From the NCBI GenBank assembly GCA_002433485.1, contig DJIF01000075.1, positions 1 to 42,906 of the forward strand: 42,906 nucleotides of DNA, written 5' to 3'. Positions within the stretch are counted from its first letter, which is position 1, and each line of letters opens with the position of its first letter. The notes beneath the pieces are model-generated. The model saw nothing but the letters and a program-made list of their open reading frames with translations, was not told where the DNA came from and made no database searches. This document shows, piece by piece, positions 38,992 to 42,906 of this stretch. Made by a program: the position numbers and the translations under genes. The stretch is from Deltaproteobacteria bacterium UBA6601 (GTDB lineage Bacteria > Myxococcota_A > UBA796 > UBA9615).

Positions 38992-41094
38992 ATGAACATG
39001 GACACCCTGGCCTACGCCGTCCCGGCCACCGGCCTTATCGCCCTCGCCTTTGCCTGGTTCAAGGCCTCCTGGGTCAGCAGGCAGGACGTCGGCACCGACG
39101 AGATGAAAAGCATCGCCGACTCCATTCAAGAGGGGGCTATGGCTTTCCTCGCCCGCGAGTACAAGGTGCTCTCGATCTTCGTGATCGTTGTCGCCCTGCT
39201 CCTCGGCATGGCGAATAACGGTGAAGGCCAGCACCCACTCATCGCTCTGTCCTTTGTACTGGGAGCAGCTCTTTCTGCTCTGGCGGGTTACTTCGGGATG
39301 AAGGTCGCCACCAACGCTAACGTGCGCACCACCAAGGCGGCCCAAACGAGCCTGCCAAAAGCCCTTGATGTGGCGTTTTCCGGCGGTGCAGTAATGGGAA
39401 TGAGTGTCGTGGGACTGGCTATTCTCGGCCTTGGAACCCTCTACATCGTGTACAGCGGCATGTGGTCTGAGACTTCTCAGCTCGGCCAGGTACTCAGCGT
39501 GCTCACTGGATTCTCCATGGGCGCTTCTTCCATTGCACTGTTTGCCCGCGTGGGCGGTGGCATCTACACCAAAGCCGCTGACGTTGGCGCCGATCTTGTC
39601 GGCAAGGTGGAAGCCGGACTCCCCGAGGATGACCCGCGCAACCCCGCCGTCATCGCCGACAACGTCGGTGACAATGTCGGCGACGTGGCTGGCATGGGCG
39701 CTGACCTGTTTGAATCGTTCGTCGGCGCGATCATTGGCGCAATGGTTCTGAGCCTCGGCTTCTCGGCGGTTACCGGTGGCGACCTCGGCCCCGTCATTCT
39801 GCCCCTGCTCATTGCCGCAGGCGGAACCATCTGCTCGCTGCTCGGCACCTTCGCGGTGAAGACCAAGGAGGGCGGCAACCCCCAGCACGCCTTGGACACC
39901 GGCGCTTTTGGGTCGGCAGGAATCATGGCCTTGCTGACCTTCGGTCTGGCCAAGTTCCTGTGGCCGGCGACCGGCACCGGCACAACTGGCTGGGTGGACG
40001 TTGGCATCGCCACGGTAATCGGCCTTGCGGTAGGCGTTGCGATTGGCCTGATCACTTCGTACTACTGCTCCATGGGCAAGACTCCGGTCAACTCCATTGC
40101 CGAGCAGAGCCGCACCGGACATGCCACCAACATCATCGCGGGACTGGGCGTTGGCATGCAGTCCACAGCGGTGCCGATCCTGCTGATCGCGGTAGGCGTG
40201 GTAGCAGCCAACTCGGTGGCCGGCCTCTACGGCGTCGCCATCGCCGCCCTCGGGATGCTCAGCACCACCGGCATTCAGCTGGCGGTCGACGCCTACGGCC
40301 CCATCGCCGACAACGCCGGTGGAATTGCGGAAATGTCCCAGCAGGAACCTATCGTCCGCGAGCGCACCGACAAGCTGGACGCAGTGGGCAACACCACCGC
40401 GGCGATCGGCAAGGGCTTCGCCATTGGCTCGGCAGCGATGACTGCGCTGGCACTGTTTGCTGCCTTCCGTCAGCAGGCAGGAACAAACGGCAAGCCCATC
40501 GACATTAACCTCACTGAGCCCGTGGTTATGGCCGGTCTGTTTGTTGGCGGGATGCTGCCCTTCCTGTTCTCGTCTATGGCCATGAAGGCCGTCGGCGAGG
40601 CCGCCATGGACATGATCGAAGAGGTGCGGCGCCAGTTCCGCGAGATCGAGGGACTGCTCGAAGGAAAGGTTAAGCCTGACACGGCTCGCTGCGTGGACAT
40701 CTCCACCTCGGCAGCCATCAAGCGCATGATGCTTCCGGGCGCCATGGCCGTTATCAGCCCCGTAGTGGTTGGCTTCCTGTTTGGTGCAGAAGCGCTGGGC
40801 GGACTGCTGGCTGGAGTTACCGTGTCCGGCGTGCTGATGGCGATCTTCATGTCCAACGCTGGCGGTGCCTGGGACAACGCTAAGAAGAGCTTCGAGGGTG
40901 GCTTCACGCTTCCTGATGGAAGCGTGCTTGAAAAGGGCGGCGACGCCTACCACGCAGCCGTCGTCGGCGACACTGTCGGCGACCCCTTCAAGGACACTGC
41001 TGGCCCCGCACTGAACATTCTTGTGAAGCTGATGAGCGTGGTCGCGCTGGTCATCGCTCCACTGATCGCAGGGGGGGCGCTGATCTCCCTGTAA
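38992..41094 (+). CDS. hppA: Membrane-bound ion-translocating pyrophosphatase
   Basis: This 700-residue integral membrane protein with about 16 helices couples pyrophosphate hydrolysis to H+ or Na+ export. Signature blocks are seen: GGGIYTKAADVGADLVGKVE, DDPRNPAVIADNVGDNVGDV, AGMGADLFESFVGA, KPDTARCVDISTSAAIKRMM, SNAGGAWDNAKKSFE and GDTVGDPFKDTAGPALNILV. The GNTTAAIGKGF segment has Ala where K+-independent enzymes have Lys, so the enzyme is probably K+-dependent. Whether it moves Na+ or H+ is not decided by what I can see. Start ATG 38992 has GGAG ten bases ahead, and a second ATG follows two codons later. It is monocistronic by context, followed by strong hairpins. Confidence 0.97.
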   Translation: MNMDTLAYAVPATGLIALAFAWFKASWVSRQDVGTDEMKSIADSIQEGAMAFLAREYKVLSIFVIVVALLLGMANNGEGQHPLIALSFVLGAALSALAGYFGMKVATNANVRTTKAAQTSLPKALDVAFSGGAVMGMSVVGLAILGLGTLYIVYSGMWSETSQLGQVLSVLTGFSMGASSIALFARVGGGIYTKAADVGADLVGKVEAGLPEDDPRNPAVIADNVGDNVGDVAGMGADLFESFVGAIIGAMVLSLGFSAVTGGDLGPVILPLLIAAGGTICSLLGTFAVKTKEGGNPQHALDTGAFGSAGIMALLTFGLAKFLWPATGTGTTGWVDVGIATVIGLAVGVAIGLITSYYCSMGKTPVNSIAEQSRTGHATNIIAGLGVGMQSTAVPILLIAVGVVAANSVAGLYGVAIAALGMLSTTGIQLAVDAYGPIADNAGGIAEMSQQEPIVRERTDKLDAVGNTTAAIGKGFAIGSAAMTALALFAAFRQQAGTNGKPIDINLTEPVVMAGLFVGGMLPFLFSSMAMKAVGEAAMDMIEEVRRQFREIEGLLEGKVKPDTARCVDISTSAAIKRMMLPGAMAVISPVVVGFLFGAEALGGLLAGVTVSGVLMAIFMSNAGGAWDNAKKSFEGGFTLPDGSVLEKGGDAYHAAVVGDTVGDPFKDTAGPALNILVKLMSVVALVIAPLIAGGALISL

Positions 41095-41103
41095 GGGACC
41101 GGC

Positions 41104-41119
41104 GCATTGCGGGCAATGC
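41104..41119 (+). terminator. Hairpin after hppA
   Basis: GCATTGC-GG-GCAATGC is a perfect 7-bp inverted repeat nine bases after the hppA stop. No T-run follows. It may stabilise the 3' end or help terminate. Confidence 0.4.
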
Positions 41120-41130
41120 CCGTTACTGAA

Positions 41131-41178
41131 GAACCTCATGGCCCGGGTCTTAAGCAAGGCTCGGGCCATGTCAGGTTC
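41131..41178 (+). terminator. Long inverted repeat downstream of hppA
   Basis: GAACCT-CATGGCCCG (41131-41145) pairs with CGGGCCATG-TC-AGGTTC (41162-41178): fifteen base pairs with a two-base bulge and a 16-base loop. No T-run follows. It is the second hairpin in the hppA-xdhC gap and could be a terminator or mRNA 3' barrier, or a protein-binding site. Confidence 0.45.
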
Positions 41179-41263
41179 TGGGCGTTCAATGGGGCCATGC
41201 ACTCCCGAGAACAGGCTTTAGAAGCCCCCATCCAAGTACCAACCAGCCCAAAACTAGAGTCAT

Positions 41264-41291
41264 CCGGACATAACCGGACAACGACCGGTCA
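41264..41291. promoter_or_regulatory. CCGG-centred repeats upstream of xdhC
   Basis: CCGGACA occurs at 41264-41270 and 41274-41280, and a related palindrome GACCGGTC at 41284-41291. The CCGG cores are 10-11 bases apart, about one DNA helical turn. This could be an operator for the XdhC-family gene. Chance in GC-rich DNA cannot be excluded. Confidence 0.3.
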
Positions 41292-41375
41292 CTCGGTTAG
41301 CCGGCCAAGCCGCTAGCTCTCGGCTGGACTGCTCGCAGCTATACACTCGAACGCGATGCCAGCTAGGATCCAACC

Positions 41376-42212
41376 ATGATTGAGATCTACAAGAAGCTGC
41401 TGGAGGCTCTGAACCAGGGAACAAGCGCAGCCCTGTGCACCGTGACCCAGAGCGCGGGCTCCTCACCCCAGAAGGCGGGTAGCAAGATGCTCGTCTACAG
41501 CGACGGCAGCATCGCTGGAACCATAGGTGGCGGAGCCATTGAGATGGCAAGCATCGAGCAGGCCAGAGAAGCCATTCTTGAAGGCAGGACTCGACTGTTC
41601 CAGGCCCACTTGAGCAGAGATCTGGCCATGTGCTGCGGTGGGCGCATGGAGATCCTCATAGAGCCCGTCGGCACTCGACCCAAGCTAGTCATCTTCGGGG
41701 GTGGGCATGTCGGGCGCGCCCTGTGCGAAGTCGCCCATCAGGCCAATTTTGAAGTCCACGTTGTCGACGAGCGCGAGGAACACTGCACGACAGACGCCCA
41801 TCCTTCGGCCACCCAACTGCATTGTGGAGACCCCCTTGATCTATTGGGTCAGCTGCCCTTTGGCCCCAACACCTACTGCGTGATCGTGACCCACTCGCAC
41901 CGTCTCGACGAGGAACTGCTCTACCGCTGCGGAGAACAGGAATTGCGCTACCTGGGCATGATCGGAAGTCGAGCCAAGGTCCAACGATTTCTCGCCCGAT
42001 ATCGCAAACGGGGAATGGATATGAGTCGCTTTATCGGAGTGCACGCCCCGATAGGACTGGATCTGGCAGCGGTCGAACCGGGCGAGATAGCGGTTTCCAT
42101 TGTCGCTGAACTAATTGCAATTCGGCGAGGCGTCGCAGCAAGCGATCACGCTAGTTTGAGTCTCTGTCCGGCTGCTGCCGATAACGCTATTGAAGATACC
42201 AATCAGGGTTAA
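41376..42212 (+). CDS. XdhC/CoxI-family molybdenum-cofactor maturation protein
   Basis: This 278-residue cytoplasmic protein of the XdhC family binds and sulfurates or hands over molybdenum cofactor to xanthine dehydrogenase-type enzymes. The N-terminal XdhC domain shows TVTQSAGSSPQKAGSKMLV, AGTIGGGAIEM and the Cys pair in LAMCCGGRMEILIEP. The C-terminal Rossmann-like domain shows LVIFGGGHVGRALCEVAHQA, VTHSHRLDEELL, YLGMIGSRAKVQRF and GLDLAAVEPGEIAVSIVAEL. ATG 41376 has AGGA eight bases ahead. No xanthine dehydrogenase gene is in the window. The fused MoaD-MoaE gene at 10167 shows that the cell makes this cofactor. Confidence 0.92.
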   Translation: MIEIYKKLLEALNQGTSAALCTVTQSAGSSPQKAGSKMLVYSDGSIAGTIGGGAIEMASIEQAREAILEGRTRLFQAHLSRDLAMCCGGRMEILIEPVGTRPKLVIFGGGHVGRALCEVAHQANFEVHVVDEREEHCTTDAHPSATQLHCGDPLDLLGQLPFGPNTYCVIVTHSHRLDEELLYRCGEQELRYLGMIGSRAKVQRFLARYRKRGMDMSRFIGVHAPIGLDLAAVEPGEIAVSIVAELIAIRRGVAASDHASLSLCPAAADNAIEDTNQG

Positions 42213-42213
42213 A

Positions 42214-42906
42214 TCAAGAAGCGCAGAACAGGACCTGAGTCTCACCAACCTGAACCCGCTCACCGCCATCAAGGCGCTGCCGAGTGACCAACTTGCCGTT
42301 CACAAGAGTTCCGTTGCTGGACTTATTGTCCTCAACCACATACTCCTCACCACGACGGAAGATTCGACAGTGGTATCGGGAGATCTTGCCATCGTTACGG
42401 ATCTGAACATCATTGTTTCGACCACGACCGAGACTCATCACCTCGCCGCTGAAGGGATAAACAACAGGCTCAGCCCCGGGGCTTGTCACCACCAGGCGGG
42501 TCCCTTCACCGGGCGGCACCTCTGAGTCATCCGCAGCGATTGGGATGTCCAAATCAGGTTGGGCCTCGACCATACCCGTCGCCATCACATCTTGGGCACT
42601 AGCCTCATCGACGGCTCCAGGCATCGCCTCCACCTCAGCGCTACCATCGTCTGCAGGAGACAGGGCTGCCATGTCCACATCCCAGACATCTCCACCAGAT
42701 GCTGCGGCCGGTTGAGACTCAGCCGGCGCTTCACTGGACAAAGACTCCACGGCCATGGAGTCCTCAAATTCAAACTCACCGCCCATCAGCGACGAGGACC
42801 CAACACCCTCATCCATGTCTGCGGTCTCTACCGGGTCTGGAACAGCTTCCCCGGGGACGGCGGGCTCCTCAACGGCAGCAGGCGCTGGCTCGGGCTCGGG
42901 CTCGGG
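42214..42906 (-). CDS. FHA-domain protein, N-terminus off window
   Basis: The visible 230 codons are the C-terminal part of a larger protein whose start lies beyond the right edge. An acidic, Ala/Pro/Glu-rich low-complexity region (including PEPEPEPAPAAVEEPAVPG) is followed by a C-terminal FHA domain. FHA motifs are seen in order: MSLGRGRNNDVQIRND, KISRYHCRIFRRG, EYVVEDNKSSNGTLVNG and LDGGERVQVGETQVLF. These bind phosphothreonine, so the protein is probably part of Ser/Thr-kinase signalling, which is common in Myxococcota. An in-frame ATG at 42816 is probably internal. The gene is convergent with the xdhC-family gene, one base apart. Confidence 0.87.
   Translation of the reverse strand, partial: PEPEPEPAPAAVEEPAVPGEAVPDPVETADMDEGVGSSSLMGGEFEFEDSMAVESLSSEAPAESQPAAASGGDVWDVDMAALSPADDGSAEVEAMPGAVDEASAQDVMATGMVEAQPDLDIPIAADDSEVPPGEGTRLVVTSPGAEPVVYPFSGEVMSLGRGRNNDVQIRNDGKISRYHCRIFRRGEEYVVEDNKSSNGTLVNGKLVTRQRLDGGERVQVGETQVLFCAS

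Noticed and set aside
38890..41202. Long minus-strand open frame (about 770 codons) antisense to the pyrophosphatase gene
   Set aside because: It is the mirror of the strongly conserved hppA frame and is rich in His/Gln/Arg without any domain. Only its last 129 codons, outside hppA, with a signal peptide and ribosome-binding site, look real.

Overview
The window is 42.9 kb of GC-rich, densely coding bacterial chromosome. Every gap between genes is under 300 bases. The genes suggest a Gram-negative deltaproteobacterium/Myxococcota-like organism. It has LPS-type heptosyltransferases, several lipoproteins with an Asp-rich linker after the lipobox, a membrane pyrophosphatase and a MoxR/DUF58 cluster. 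No taxonomic marker (16S rRNA) is present, so this placement is inference. I found no tRNA, rRNA, CRISPR array, transposase or phage gene.

Layout. (1) 1-10057, minus strand: a translation and RNA block in the order lipoprotein, rbfA, truB, rpsO, pnp, dut, ffh, followed by two family 9 glycosyltransferases and a family 4 glycosyltransferase that runs off the left edge. (2) 10078-11628, plus strand: a good promoter, a fused MoaD-MoaE molybdopterin synthase, and trmB. (3) 11555-18548, minus strand: an M28-like membrane protein that has lost most catalytic residues, an Asp-rich lipoprotein, a multi-domain carboxypeptidase-regulatory-like secreted protein, a UDP-sugar 6-dehydrogenase and a LPG-synthase-TM/flippase-like membrane protein. 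(4) 18575-27012, plus strand: an eight-gene operon that I read as a quinohemoprotein amine dehydrogenase (QHNDH) type system. It has a radical SAM/SPASM maturase (qhpD), a Cys-rich gamma-type peptide (qhpC), a secreted beta-propeller (qhpB), two U32-family proteins resembling UbiV and UbiU, an ABC exporter (qhpF), a subtilisin-like protease (qhpE) and a TPR protein with a broken zincin motif. (5) 27043-36247: an RDD protein and a SpoIIM-family protein whose divergent start codons overlap, a PPC-domain lipoprotein, then DUF58, MoxR ATPase, DUF4350, DUF4129 and B-box genes. (6) 36257-38889, minus strand: guaA and two small overlapping secreted-protein genes. (7) 38992-42212, plus strand: membrane pyrophosphatase and xdhC. 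(8) 42214-42906, minus strand: the C-terminal part of an FHA-domain protein that runs off the right edge.

The most interesting part is region 4. In the known QHNDH pathway the gamma-subunit peptide is thioether-crosslinked by radical SAM QhpD, a Trp is hydroxylated by the flavin monooxygenase QhpG, the leader is cut by QhpE and the peptide is exported by QhpF. Here QhpD, C, B, F and E are recognisable, but no flavin monooxygenase is present. Its place between qhpB and qhpF is taken by a U32 pair that keeps the cysteine layout of UbiU/UbiV, which are oxygen-independent hydroxylases. This suggests an O2-independent route to the cysteine tryptophylquinone (CTQ) cofactor. The dihaem cytochrome alpha subunit is also absent from the window. 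These functional links are inference from sequence and gene order.
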